DNA from: Aspidapion aeneum
Lineage: Eukaryota; Arthropoda; Insecta; Coleoptera; Brentidae
DNA length: 64,000 bases
Reading direction: 5' to 3'
Assembly (NCBI GenBank): GCA_963576565.1
Contig: OY755039.1
Coordinates: 141,677,369-141,741,368 of the forward strand
This document shows, piece by piece, positions 50,058-60,327 of this stretch; within the stretch, counting starts at the first letter, position 1, and each line of letters starts with the position of its first letter. The notes beneath the pieces are model-generated. The model saw only the letters and a program-made list of their open reading frames with translations, was not told the DNA's origin and searched no databases. The translations under genes were made by a program, and so were the position numbers.

Positions 50058-50466
50058 GTCTTTAATACACAAATGCTCTAGTCATCTGTCGTGTTTTAAA
50101 GTGAGTAGGTACACTCGCCCACTTTTTCAATGTCACCTTATTTTCCTACATCGGTGGAATAGAAAGAAACATTGCGTTATTGGGCAACATCGCATAGCTT
50201 AATATAAGTATCATGATTTATTAAACGGTTTTCTTTAGCACTTTTTAAAGTCCGCTGAAAGTGCAGGCTTTCCAGACGAATTTAGTCAATTTTAAGGTAA
50301 TATTAAAAAAGTGGGCGACCGTACCAATACTTAAAAGTTTGTAAAATAAATTAAAATTTTATTGAATTTCCACCTATTAATTTTTCAAAAGTAGTCAAAT
50401 GAATATTAGGTTATTCATTTTCTTGATAAACTAGTTCATTTTACAGCCAATTCGCCGCCTCTAATA
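50058..50466. other. Noncoding, nothing recognised
   Basis: No repeat structure or coding similarity seen. Confidence 0.4.
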
Positions 50467-50597
50467 CCCTGTTTCCACCAATGCAATGAACCCCGATTCA
50501 AAAAATGCATCACGTCATGGCCCATGGATTTGCTCTAATGCAGCGTCACCTGATGCGTTTTTTGAATCGGGGTGGGCATGCATTGGTGGAAACAGGG
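50467..50597. mobile_element. CCCTGTTTCCACC MITE, copy 2
   Basis: Same ends and inner words as copy 1 (49331-49469); TA on both sides. Confidence 0.9.
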
Positions 50598-51036
50598 TAT
50601 AAATTGCCGCCACGGGCAAAGGTGCGGCCCTAGCCTAGCGCCGCCCTGTTCAAGGTCACTTTATATGTGCCGACTGAGAGATCACAGATTAAATTAATCT
50701 TTGCTGAGATGGTGTGATTCCATCAAGTAACCAATCATGATGATAATAGGAAAAATTATGATAGCGAATGCTATCATCGAAACTTTTTAGTTGTAAAATA
50801 ATAAAAGCCAGTGAAGAAAACCTACAACGTAACTTAAACGAAAACAATTTACCACTCAACTCTACCTAATATGGACGGACTACTTTTCAACTTAAAATTT
50901 ATATTCTAAATTCTATTTTAATTTAAATAAATTCTAAAATCCGCATATTAATATTTTATATATTTAATTAATTAAAATATGCAACAATTATTAAAATATA
51001 AAACAATTTTTTTTCTACGACCGTGCATATATACCC
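50598..51036. other. Noncoding, nothing recognised
   Basis: A small palindrome GATAGCGAATGCTATC at about 50761. Otherwise AT-rich. The left border of the recombinase element may lie here. Confidence 0.35.
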
Positions 51037-51123
51037 ACTTTCCCGCACGCATTTTAGTTTTGAAAGCATCACTTTCCCGCCCTAGTGCGGGAAAATCACT
51101 TTCCCGCACTAGTGCGGGAAAGT
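51037..51123. promoter_or_regulatory. Cluster of ACTTTCCCGCAC palindromes upstream of the recombinase gene
   Basis: Three copies: a half site ACTTTCCCGCAC at 51037-51048, an imperfect 26-bp palindrome at 51071-51096, and a perfect 26-bp palindrome at 51098-51123 made of ACTTTCCCGCAC, TA and the complement. The half site GTGCGGGAAAGT recurs 3' of the gene at 52815-52826. They could be recombinase sites or the ends of the element. TTTCCCGC is also the E2F consensus, so a promoter role is possible. Confidence 0.75.
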
Positions 51124-51476
51124 AAAACTATGCCAATTTTGGAGTTATTCTATAGGTTTATACCTCAAAAGTCGTAACTATCGACTTGGTACAGTGTAGG
51201 GAATTTAGCAGATAGGCAATCTGATGAATTATAGCTCATTTCAAGTTTTTTATTCAATTTAAAAAAAAAACAGAATAATGGATTTTTTAAATATTTCTGC
51301 ATACCCCCCGTATAGTCATGTCATACAACAACTATCAAGCCAAGCTGTGACAGGTGCTTGTTCCAGTTTGCTATGGCAACCAAGTTATGTTATTGTTACT
51401 CAAACGTCAAGGCTAGTCAAAGAGCGTCTCTGAAGTGACAGAACTGCCTTTTATTTTGAATAAAATTGATTTTTCA
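51124..51476 (+). other. 5' leader of the recombinase gene
   Basis: AT-rich sequence between the palindromes and the ATG. No TATA box, exon or intron signal could be assigned with confidence. Confidence 0.4.
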
Positions 51477-52650
51477 ATGGACTGTTCCGAAGATGAACTT
51501 CCGGAGTGCATTTTGCAGGCTGCTGAAGATGTGAATGGTGAGCTGCTACCTGCCAAATCGAGACAAAGGTACGAAAAACAGTACAATCATTTCGTGACAT
51601 AGTGTAAGGAGAAAGGGGTGAGAATCTACAAAGAAGAAGTCTTCTTGGCATACTTCCTAGACCTGAGCAAGGTCTTGAAATCGAATACCTTATGGTCACG
51701 CTATTCCATGGTGAAAAGCTTGGTTAAAATTAAGCAAAATCTGGACATAAGCAGATTCCACAAGCTAACATCGTTTCTTAAACAAAAAAATGTTGGTTTT
51801 CGAGCACAGAAGGCGCAAGTTTTCACCAAAGATGATATATCGCGGTTTATGTTAGCTCCTGATGAGATTTATTTGATGATTAAAGTGAGTACCATTTTTG
51901 CTTTGGCTGGTGCTCTCCGCAGGGCGGAGCTTTTAAATATCACTCTGGATGACATACAGGATAAAGGAAGTCTGATCGTTGTTAAGATCTCCGACACTAA
52001 AAATCATTCCTCAAGATCCTTCGTTTTATCCGAAGAAATAAATAATGGATCTTTTTTGATGCTGTATAGAAAGTACGCAAATTTGAGACCTCCTACTACT
52101 CCGCACCGCCGGTTTTTCATTTATTATAAAAAAGGAAAATGTTCCAATCAGTGTGTAGGAGTGAACACTTTTGGAAAGATGCCATCAGAGATCGCTGCAT
52201 ATTTGCGCCTACCTAACCCAGAACGTTATACCGGCCATAGCTTCAGACGTTCTTCAGCAACATTCCTAGCAGATTCAGGTGAAGGCATAACAAACATAAA
52301 ACGACTTGGTGGGTGGAAGTCCACTGCTGTCGCTGAGGGGTATTTGGAAGATTCCGAGAAACAGAAAGAGAACATCTCGAGTAAGATTCTTTCATCTACC
52401 TATGACCTGCAATCGTTGCCAGCACCGTCATCGTCAACTGTAAGTGACCTCTGCAACTGCTGCCGTCAACGTCCACTGGAAGAGTCCTGCAGACCCAGAC
52501 GCCATCTTTGCGCACTTTCGATTCTACAAGCGGCCACCAGATGCGAGAATTACCACCATCGAACTCCACTACACCGGCAATTCTAAATAATCTTCAAACT
52601 GCAACAAATTGTGTTTTCAATATCACTATTACCAATAATAATAATTAGTA
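51477..52650 (+). pseudogene. Tyrosine recombinase of a Crypton-like (KIAA1958-like) element
   Basis: Start at 51477 (MDCSEDELPECILQAAEDV) with an acidic N-terminus, then RQRYEKQYNHFVT, an in-frame TAG at 51600-51602 where a tryptophan codon TGG is expected (FVTWCKEKG), and a continuous frame of 322 codons. The N-terminal core-binding part has SNTLWSRYSMVKSLVKI. The catalytic part has ALRRAELLNI (first arginine), the lysine-bearing KISDTKNHSSRSF hairpin, GHSFRRSSATFLADSG (HxxRR), then LGGWKSTAVAEGYL with the terminal W and nucleophilic tyrosine. All catalytic residues are present. Frame 0 ends at 52586, but the usual C-terminal tail NNLQTATNCVFNITITNNNN is readable in another frame to 52650, so a frameshift lies at about 52430-52470. 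Apart from the TAG and this shift the gene is close to intact. Family members move DNA by site-specific recombination; insect copies are numerous. Confidence 0.92.
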
Positions 52651-52728
52651 TTTTATTTATGTTCAAATAAAATATTTTTTCAAAAGTAAATTTGTGATAT
52701 TGTAACATCGGTCGAAGAAAAAATAATG

Positions 52729-52850
52729 TTCCTAACTCATGCGGAAAGTGTCTTTCCCACCCTCGACTGCTTGCCCGAACTCCGCTCCGCGTCGTTCGGG
52801 TCAACTGCAGTCGCGTGCGGGAAAGTATCACTTTCCACACTTGTTAGGAA
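52729..52850. repeat. GC-rich 122-bp hairpin 3' of the recombinase gene
   Basis: Outer arms TTCCTAACTCATGCGGAAAG and CTTTCCACACTTGTTAGGAA pair at 52729-52850. An inner stem pairs CGACTGCTTGCCCGAAC (52764-52780) with GTTCGGGTCAACTGCAGTCG (52794-52813). The half site GTGCGGGAAAGT lies at 52815-52826. It probably marks the right side of the element. Confidence 0.75.
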
Positions 52851-53630
52851 AATAACTATTCCCGCGCAGAGTACCTTTAGCGCTTTTCGGTGCGCAAGAT
52901 GCGTTTCATTCGTGAACAGCCCAGTTTATGAACCACTAGTAGGGCTGGGACAGAGTCAACCAACCAAAACTTCGCATGTCAAATTTTATTCTGTGTTTTG
53001 CTGTGTTTATTTTTTTCGTGAAACGTCAAAAAAGTTTGTTTTTTTGCTTTTTTTTGTGAATTTTTAGAAAATTTTGAGTTTTTTGTCATTGAACGACTCA
53101 AGGGTAAGTTTGTCTACTGTTCTAAAATTAATTTATGATTTATATTTATGTCATTCATATGAAAATTTTTATATAACAACTGAAACTTTTAGGGTGGTTT
53201 TATAAAAGGTGTTGTTAGGTTAGGTTGTATTATATTATATTAACCATAAAACTGCAAGTAGGCTATTTATATTTTGGCTAAGGGGTTGTGTTGTGTTTTT
53301 CTCTCAGGTTTTTTATTTATCAGGGTCCAAGGGGGAAACAGCTCAAGGCACTAATTACTATTAGCATGTCATTATGGCAATGCATGTACAAATTTTTATG
53401 GCATTACCTCAAGTTTTACATGGCATTACATACTGGCAAGCATATCAAGTCATTCAGCTTGACAGGGTCCTAGGAAACATTTGTAAATTATATAACACCA
53501 AGACATACCCCTATGCTTTTAGAAGTTTGGTTGGCCTGTTGGAGGAAGGTACGCATCAGAATTAACATGCTCCCCCCCTAGAGCGTTACATAATTTAGGG
53601 ACAGGCCCTAATCTATTTTTCGTATTTTAG
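52851..53630 (+). other. Putative 5' region of the liprin-beta gene
   Basis: A GC-richer stretch (CCCGCGCAGAG near 52860) precedes AT-rich DNA. GACTCAAGG followed by GTAAGTTT at 53103 could end a noncoding first exon. No promoter motif was assigned. Open frames at 53288-53565 are not recognised. Confidence 0.3.
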
Positions 53631-53647
53631 CACTGCAGTGCAGTCAA

Positions 53648-53780
53648 ATGATAGGTGACAATAGATGTAGTATGGGAAAATTTGATCAAATGAATGACAA
53701 CATTCCTGCAATGTCGCCGCAAACGGAAGCGAGTAAACTGTTGGAACAAGCCTTAATGCAGATGGATGGTATTATATCAG
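53648..53780 (+). CDS. liprin-beta, first coding exon
   Basis: Liprin-beta proteins are SAM-domain scaffold proteins that bind liprin-alpha and act at cell-matrix and synaptic sites. The exon follows an acceptor CGTATTTTAG at 53621-53630 and reads from the first ATG: MIGDNRCSMGKFDQMNDNIP then MSPQTEASKLLEQALMQMDG and IIS, ending before donor GTATGT in phase 1 so that the next codon begins with G. The block EASKLLEQALMQMDGIISG matches the N-terminus of vertebrate liprin-beta-1 (SDASDMLAAALEQMDGIIAG). Four in-frame ATGs (codons 1, 9, 14 and 20) could start; the last gives the best match to the vertebrate length. No further exon could be identified to the window end, so the next intron is longer than 10 kb or the exons are too short to see. 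Confidence 0.75.
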
Positions 53781-54371
53781 GTATGTACATATTAGGACTG
53801 CTGTGGAAAAACACAGTATGTCATGATTTAGGGAAGAGTGGTCTATACTGCCATCCTTAGTAAGATCCACCTATCTATGTTTTCACTTATTTCGAGAAAA
53901 GGGAGTTTAAAGTTTAAATGCTTGCCAAGTGTTACATAGTAATATATTATTTTTGTTGGTAAATGTTTATGGGTTCCTAGTAGCAATATCTAAGTAATAA
54001 AACAAAAAAAAAGTTACAAATTATTACCTATTTAAAGCCATTTTCGGTCCTAACTCATTTTTGATTTTTTTTGCAGATAGGTGGGTCTTACTTGGGACGG
54101 CAGTATAGTGGGACAGTTTTAATTTTTTTGTTCTAGACAGTTTATTATTTTGGAATAATTGGTGGTTCAGATAATTGCTTTACAGATGCCTTTATAGGGT
54201 TTAATTCCAATCTGGAAAAATGTAACACAGTTTTTTGGGCTCTGACCCAGTATGAACCACTTGTCCCAGTATAGACCATGGGTGGTCCATAGTGGGATGC
54301 CATATTGGTCCATAGTACTGGAAAGTTTTATTGAAAGATTTTTAATAGGTTGGATTAGGTATAGATTTATA
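53781..54371 (+). other. Intron of the liprin-beta gene, nothing recognised
   Basis: 'TATGAACCACTTGTCCCAG' and 'CATAGTGGGATGCC' are loosely repeated words around 54250-54300. No coding similarity. Confidence 0.4.
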
Positions 54372-54860
54372 CGAGGGGTGAATAGCTCTCACAATCGGTG
54401 TACACATTTCTCACAATCTTCCCACAATCCTTCACAATCTTTACACAGTCCGTCGCAATCACTCACAATCTGTCACAATCCCTCACAATCTTATCACAAT
54501 CCCTCACAATCTTACCACAGTTCTTCACAATCCCTCACAATCTTACCAACAGTCCCAGTGTTGTAGCGGGGGGTTCGTCGCCCCTCCCCCCCGCCCCGAG
54601 GGTACTGGCGCCCCATTGGTGAGAGGGAAGAGGGCGGCAAAGGAAACTATAGACATAAAGACCTTTTTTTTTTGTTTGGTCACAAGAATTTTTTAGATTT
54701 GATGGGCGCCCGTTTTAACTGTCGGGCCCCCCGTCTCTTCAGGCACGCTACGCCGCTGCGCAGTCCTCCACAATCCCTCACAATCTTTACACAATCTTAG
54801 CAAAAGATTGTGGATTTTCACAATTGGTGCACACATTTTGGGTTAAATGTTCACCCCTCG
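54372..54860. mobile_element. CGAGGGGTGAA element, copy 1, 8-bp duplication
   Basis: Ends CGAGGGGTGAATAGCTCTCA and GTTCACCCCTCG, perfect duplication GATTTATA at 54364-54371 and 54861-54868. The body is a degenerate tandem repeat of CTCACAATC/CCACAATC words, period about 10-14 bp. A second MITE (54556-54758) is inserted in it. The 8-bp duplication is hAT-like. Confidence 0.88.
54556..54758. mobile_element. 203-bp hAT-like MITE nested in it
   Basis: Ends CAGTGTTGTAGCGGGG and GCTACGCCGCTG; flanks AACAGTCC and CGCAGTCC agree in six of eight bases. G- and C-tracts inside. Confidence 0.75.
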
Positions 54861-54923
54861 GATTTATATTAAGGTTAATACACAAAAAAGGATAATAATA
54901 ACTAAATATTTTAATACATATTG

Positions 54924-55901
54924 CAAGGGATGAATAGCTCTCACAATTGGTGTACACATTTTTCACAATCTTGTTACAATCCTTACTCAATATCTCACAA
55001 TCTTACACACACAATCCCTCACAATCTGGGCAAAGATTCTGGGGTTTAAGGTTTAAGAAAACTATATTTAACATAATTACAAAAATTGAACCATATATAT
55101 ATAATAATATATAATAATATATATATATATATATATATATAAGAGATTTCACAGAACACAGAGATATTTTGCTTCTGCTGGTGGGAGAATCGTCTTAGGG
55201 TCCCTGCCTCTTTATCATCTTTTCACCATTTTGGTTTTGTCTGTGTTTTTGTTGTTTTATGCTTCCAAATCTCTTCTTAACTACCTAAAATGAAAAATAA
55301 GATATATTTATTGAATTAATTTGCAAACAAATAAAAATAAAATTAAAAAAAGAATAAAATTATATATATTTCTATATTTCTCTGGGCTTTGACTGAGTTG
55401 ACAAAGATTTTTTTTTAAAACAGTGTATTGCAATTGTGTTAAGTTTTAATTTAATGTAGTGTATTTTTGTATTTTTTATTTTTGGACATTCACTGAGTTG
55501 ACAAAAGATTTTTAAAACATTGTATTATAACTGTGTGTCTGCTAAATTTTAATTTTAATTTTTAATTTAATGTAAGTAATGTATTTTTTGGATATTTTGC
55601 TTGGTATTTTAAGGTTTTATATTTTTGACAAAAAAGTCTCAACAAAATTTTAATTTTAACAAAATAGTAAATGAACCAAATGTAGTGACCTTTTCAAGTT
55701 TCTTTTTTCTGACCATTATATAATTTAAATTTTCAAAGTTAAGTAAGTGATTTTGGACTGTTTCTTTCTCTTTTGACACAATTCACTTAACCTAGGTTAG
55801 TTTTAACATTGTTAACTTTGCTAGGTTCTCTTGAATAAAGAAAATTTGAATTTGAATTTCACAATCGGTGTACAGACTTTGGGTTAGCTATTTACCCCTC
55901 A
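54924..55901. mobile_element. CGAGGGGTGAA element, copy 2
   Basis: Left end CAAGGGATGAATAGCTCTCA with ACAATC words, right end GGTTAGCTATTTACCCCTCA. Flanks ACATATTG and ACATATAT share six of eight bases. The middle (about 55080-55850) includes a TA tract and AT-rich DNA not present in copy 1. Confidence 0.65.
55096..55142. repeat. AT/TATAA microsatellite
   Basis: ATATATATAATAATATATAA then a pure TA run. Confidence 0.95.
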
Positions 55902-57185
55902 ACATATATTCAGAAAAATCAAATCAGAACTGCAGTTGATAGGTAGATCATTCAATGTTTTCAGGTGTAATTGTGTATTCTACTGTAGGGTGTGCAAAAC
56001 TGTTACCCACAACTTTAACATAAGAATCAGACAATATATTCATCATTTTCACAGGCATCTACACAAACAAACTTATTTTTTCCAACATACTGCACACTGG
56101 GGTTTCTAAGACCCCATTAGATTTTTCTGTTTATATTTGACAGATATTTGTTTCTGATGGTACTTTAAAAAAATATATTTTACTAGACATACCTATGTAT
56201 CCAAACAAGTTTTCGTGGCTAATCAGGTAAAAAGAAAAATAAATTAAGGTTTTTTGTTTCTCTAGTATTTTTCCGTGGGTAGCTCGAAAGCTTAACCTCA
56301 CGGGGGTCCAAGATCTAATGGACACCTAATATGTGTTGACAATTAACTGTTTCGTCCTTATGGGACTCCTCAGAACACTGCTGGTCGATGTGACACCCTT
56401 CATAAATTAGGTATACGGCTTTATCTCTCACCTTACATTGTTAGTGAGAAAACAAAGTCATGTACCCAACAAGAAGCGCCATCTACCAAAATACGAGAGA
56501 AACTAAAACAGCAGCAGGCGAGTAAAATTGCTATATCATCGATCGATGAAAGTATCGATTGAAAGAAAGAATCCATACCGTGACCTACGACACACATTGC
56601 TTTTCTAGATCAGGTCAACGCTAATTGCGTTTGTTCCGCTATCAAGACGTCGGCATCGCGTCAGTCAACGGAGTTTAAAGCCTAATATTAAAAAATGTAT
56701 TAATTTTACATTGAGAAAGTCAATTGGTATTTTTTTAGGTATATACCTATATAATAATATAACAGTTTTGCAAAAATATTTATTTTTAAGAAAAATAAGG
56801 TATGGAGTTTTCCACCTAAAAAAGATGATGAATTAAAAAATTATAGCACATCACTGGACAGATTAATTAAAGCCATCTCTTTTGTGTCTCATTTTATTCT
56901 GGCCGGACTAATAAGTAAATCAGAAACTAAACTAAAAATGACTTTCTTATTTTAACTTAGTTTTAATTGAGGTTTTTATATTTAATAGTTCTTTGTATGA
57001 GCTGGATATAGCTGTCAAACTCAGTTGTTTATGAGGTTTATATCTTTGAGAAAATCAAATTTATTTTCCTCTGGTCTTGGCAACAATATTTGTTCCAGTG
57101 TAGAGGTTTATTAAATATGTTCTTAAAGTTAGCAGTACAAATTGGGCACTTTTGGAGATGTATGCAGCCACATTCCCCACAAAAT
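55902..57185 (+). other. Liprin-beta intron, mostly unrecognised
   Basis: The part 56340-56600 (TTTCGTCCTTATGGGACTCC, GCGCCATCTACCAAAATACG, ATCATCGATCGATGAAAGTA) has the look of an interspersed repeat, but I cannot name it. No coding sequence seen. Confidence 0.4.
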
Positions 57186-57840
57186 TCAATAACATAAATT
57201 TAGTGTTAAATTCCTAAAGTAATTTCAAGACAAAACTTTCATATAAACATAGGTCAACGAACGCCTTGTTTCCGAGATACAGAGTGTTAAAGTTTAATTT
57301 TTTGTTTAGTTTTTTGTCTATAGCTCATGCAGTTTTTAAGATATTTGGCATAAATTTGGCATGTATATTTAGCTATAGGCACTACGCTACTAGACATGCG
57401 AAATAATGGTATAAACCTACAGAGCGATACTTTTTCAGGGGTCATTTCGACTTTTCCCCTGGTTTTTTTTTGCTGTAAGCCACTGGTAGATTTTAGAACG
57501 AAAAATGAAATCCTTGTTTTATTTGTAAACTTTTCTGCTTTTTGCAATTTGTTTGCAACTTTAACCGTGATACAGCGTGGTATGGCGAGTATACCAAAAT
57601 AAACAAATTAATTAAAACTTCTTTGGCATGCCTAATATTTTAGTGCCTATAAGTAAATATACATGCCATATTTGAGCTAAATATCTCAAAAACTGTAGGA
57701 GATATAAAAAAACAAAACTTGAACACCCTGTATCTCGAAAATTAAGCGTTTGCAGACCTATGTTTATATGAACTTTTTGTCTTGAAATCACTCAAGGAAT
57801 TTAACATAAAAATTATGTTATTGACTTTTGAAACACCCTG
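57186..57840. mobile_element. Inverted-repeat element with ATAACAT arms
   Basis: ATTCAATAACATAAATTTAG at the left and, complemented, TCAATAACATAATTTTTATG at the right begin arms of about 220 bp that include ATATAAACATAGGTC, CTTGTTTCCGAGATACAGAG-like and TGGCATGTATATTTA. The ACACCCTGTATA edge at 57830 is present on the right. The spacer is 57380-57610. Confidence 0.65.
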
Positions 57841-57847
57841 TATATTT

Positions 57848-58080
57848 AATGAAATACCTTCCTAGCCTATTAGCACACTCCAACTAAACTCCACACTATA
57901 TCAGCATTGAAAACAGTATTTTGTAAATATCTCAGAAACAAAAGCTCCTACGAAGTTTTTCGTATTAACATAAACTATTGAGAAAAATTTCTTCTGCTAT
58001 ATTTTGAAAACTGGATATTGATGCGATGCTCCGTTAAAAACTTAGCATTTAAAAAAAAAGTTTTAAACTGTCAAAAAATT
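57848..58080. repeat. TACCTTCC-family fragment
   Basis: Starts TACCTTCCTAGCCTATTAGC and includes ATTTTGTAAATATCTCAGAA and TATTGATGCGATGCTCCGTT. Confidence 0.75.
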
Positions 58081-59280
58081 TGTCGATCATAAAACTTCAT
58101 ATTTTTAGAAAAACCTTCATATTTTTCATATTTTCCCCAATGAAGAAGCTTCAGTCATAGAATAAGTGTGGAAATTTTCGATATTTTTCCTAGTCTTGAA
58201 TTTTGAGTTCCTTTTAGTTTATTATTAGTTTGTTGCCTCTCAGAAAGTTTGAATAAAGTAGGGCTTTTTTGCCTTTTGTTTTATTATTCTTATGTTTGTT
58301 GCATTTTTTATGTTAATTAGTTGTTTTGGTCATCCGTGGTTAGTTCTGAAAAAGTCTCATTGAGCAGGGCTTTCTCATGAATTTTATTCTTTTCCTCTGT
58401 AATGTTGACTTTTTTTAAATGTTTGAGCTCGGAACACAAAGGTCTACTGCACATATTTCAAGAGATAAAAAATAGGGTACCTATTTTCAAGAAATGTGGA
58501 GTAGGTCCCAAACCGCTAGAAATTGTAGATACTAATATTTTAACAGTGGCTTTATCAAATGGCAGTTTATCATATATTTTTGAGTTTAGAAAGAAAATAT
58601 CTATTTTTTTAAGTTAAATCATTAACATATTAATTTGTAGGATGTTCCGTAAGAGATTTACAATGTTTTTTATAACTTTTTTTGATGATATAGGATAAAG
58701 CCTACAACTTTTGCATTTATAATTTTTTTTCTATTTCTTTGAATAATTGTAGTAGACCTTGGTTTAAAAATACGGAAACACCTTATACCTTGTTGTAAAA
58801 TATGCTTTAAAAAATGTGCCTTGTTTTTGTTTAGCCATAGTTGTTTGGATGGGGATCCAGGCCTAATTCAACTTCAAAATATTTGCTAATACTTTTCTTA
58901 ATAAATAAAATCAAGAAATATATATTTTTGCTGAGTAAATTAGTTTTCCTAAAAAACAGTTTGGTTTGACATAACAAGCCATTTGGTAGAGGACCGAAAA
59001 AAAAACTGAAGCTTTTATTCATATTTTGTTTTCTTAATTTCATATTTTTTATAATTTTATTCAAAAAGTTCATATTTTTCATTTTATTTTGCTGTTTATC
59101 TGTTGAGAGCCCTGAATTCGCACCCCCAAAACAGCAAAAAAATTGGGAAATCGAGTTTTTGTAAAAATATAACTTAATTGAGAGCTAACTATCGAGTGGT
59201 AAAGAAATTAAAGCAAAAACTCGATTATGTGACCAGAGAGTGCATTACTAAGTCACTCTAGTCACTGAGGCCTAACTTTT
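58081..59280 (+). other. Liprin-beta intron, nothing recognised
   Basis: AT-rich; loose repeats of TTCATATTTTT. Open frames at 58402-58617 (+) and 58831-59082 (-) have no similarity that I recognise. Confidence 0.4.
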
Positions 59281-59300
59281 TACCTTCCTAGCCCGCGCAG

Positions 59301-59471
59301 CAGTGGCGTATATAGCAAAAAGTTTCGGGGGGGCCGAGACAGCTTCGGAGGGGGCCCGAGACATCATGAGGCCGTATTTTATGCTATTTTATATTTGTAT
59401 TCATGAAATATGTGGAAAATATCAAAAAAAATCTTAGATTTGGGGGGGGGCCCTCCTCATATACGCAACTG
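59301..59471. mobile_element. 171-bp hAT-like MITE nested in it
   Basis: Ends CAGTGGCGTATATAGC and CATATACGCAACTG; duplication CCGCGCAG/CTGCGCAG (seven of eight). Confidence 0.88.
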
Positions 59472-59574
59472 CTGCGCAGCAATGGCTAGAGAAGGTATTA
59501 TTTTCGACGAAAATTTATTTTTTTGATAACGCCGAAAATGTGTTATTTGTGTGTATTTTGAGCTTCTTACACTC

Positions 59575-59692
59575 GGTTCCCACCTACGACTTTCTCGTGG
59601 GTGCCCGCTCACGTGTCACATGATCTCAATATGAAATGTGTGATAGTCATGTGACGCGTGCGCGGGCACGCACGAGAAAGTCGTGGTGGGAA
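59575..59692. mobile_element. 118-bp GC-rich hairpin MITE nested in it
   Basis: GGTTCCCACCTACGACTTTC and TCGTGGGTGCCCGC at the left are inverted at the right (GCGGGCACGCACGAGAAAG, TCGTGGTGGGAACC). The CCCACGAGAAAGACCGGCCC word at about 19750 may be a relic of the same family. Confidence 0.85.
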
Positions 59693-60327
59693 CCAAGTTT
59701 TACCAATATCGTCGTGATCGTCTGTCTGTATGTGTGTGCGTTTATGTTTCATATACGATTACGTATATGGTATGTTTGTCCGTAACAGGATAGCTCCTAA
59801 AACGCTGAACCGATTTTCATAAAATTTTCAGGTAGAATAGTGTTCGATATTGCAACGAGCTTATTAGGTTTGGCTAATGGCAGTTTTTTGACATCTAATT
59901 TTTTTTAAAATGCTAACTTTTAAACGGAGCATCACATCAATATGCGATTCACGGAATATATTAGACCACATTTTTCTCAAAAATTCGTGTTATAACCAAA
60001 AACTTTTTAGGAGTTTTCGTTTTTGAGATATTTACAAAAATCTGTTTTTAAGGCTGATATATCATGGAGTTCACTTGAAGGAAGCTAATAGCCTAGCTAG
60101 GAAGGTATCAGATCCGTCATGGATCCATTTATTTTCTTTAAAAATCTGCCACCTATTTTCAATGTAGAGAAAAATAACTTAACAATTTTCTTAGAAAAAA
60201 CATTTCCAAACAAGCATCCAAAAAACTTTTTTCAATCTTCTTTGAAACCAGATTTACATATAAAAACAAACAAAATCGACAAAAAACCTATCATCAGTTA
60301 TTTGCGTTTCTTGAAAAGTTGTATTTT

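Larger units (their letters stand above)
59283..60105. mobile_element. TACCTTCC family, most complete copy
   Basis: CCTTCCTAGC at the left and GCTAGGAAGG at the right, each bordered by TA. It contains TTTCGACGAAAATTTATTTT, AACGCCGAAAATGTGTTAT, ATCGTCGTGATCG, CAGGATAGCTCCTAAAACGC and ATTTACAAAAATCTGTTTTT in the order seen in the other copies. Two smaller MITEs are inserted in it. The ATGGATCC continuation found in other copies follows at 60106-60135. Confidence 0.75.

Noticed and set aside
54390..55050. Possible telomere-like or CRISPR-like repeat
   Set aside because: CACAATC words are irregular and lie within elements that have their own ends and duplications.
57396..57602. Possible further liprin-beta exon
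   Set aside because: The frame lies in the spacer of an inverted-repeat element and has no similarity to liprins.
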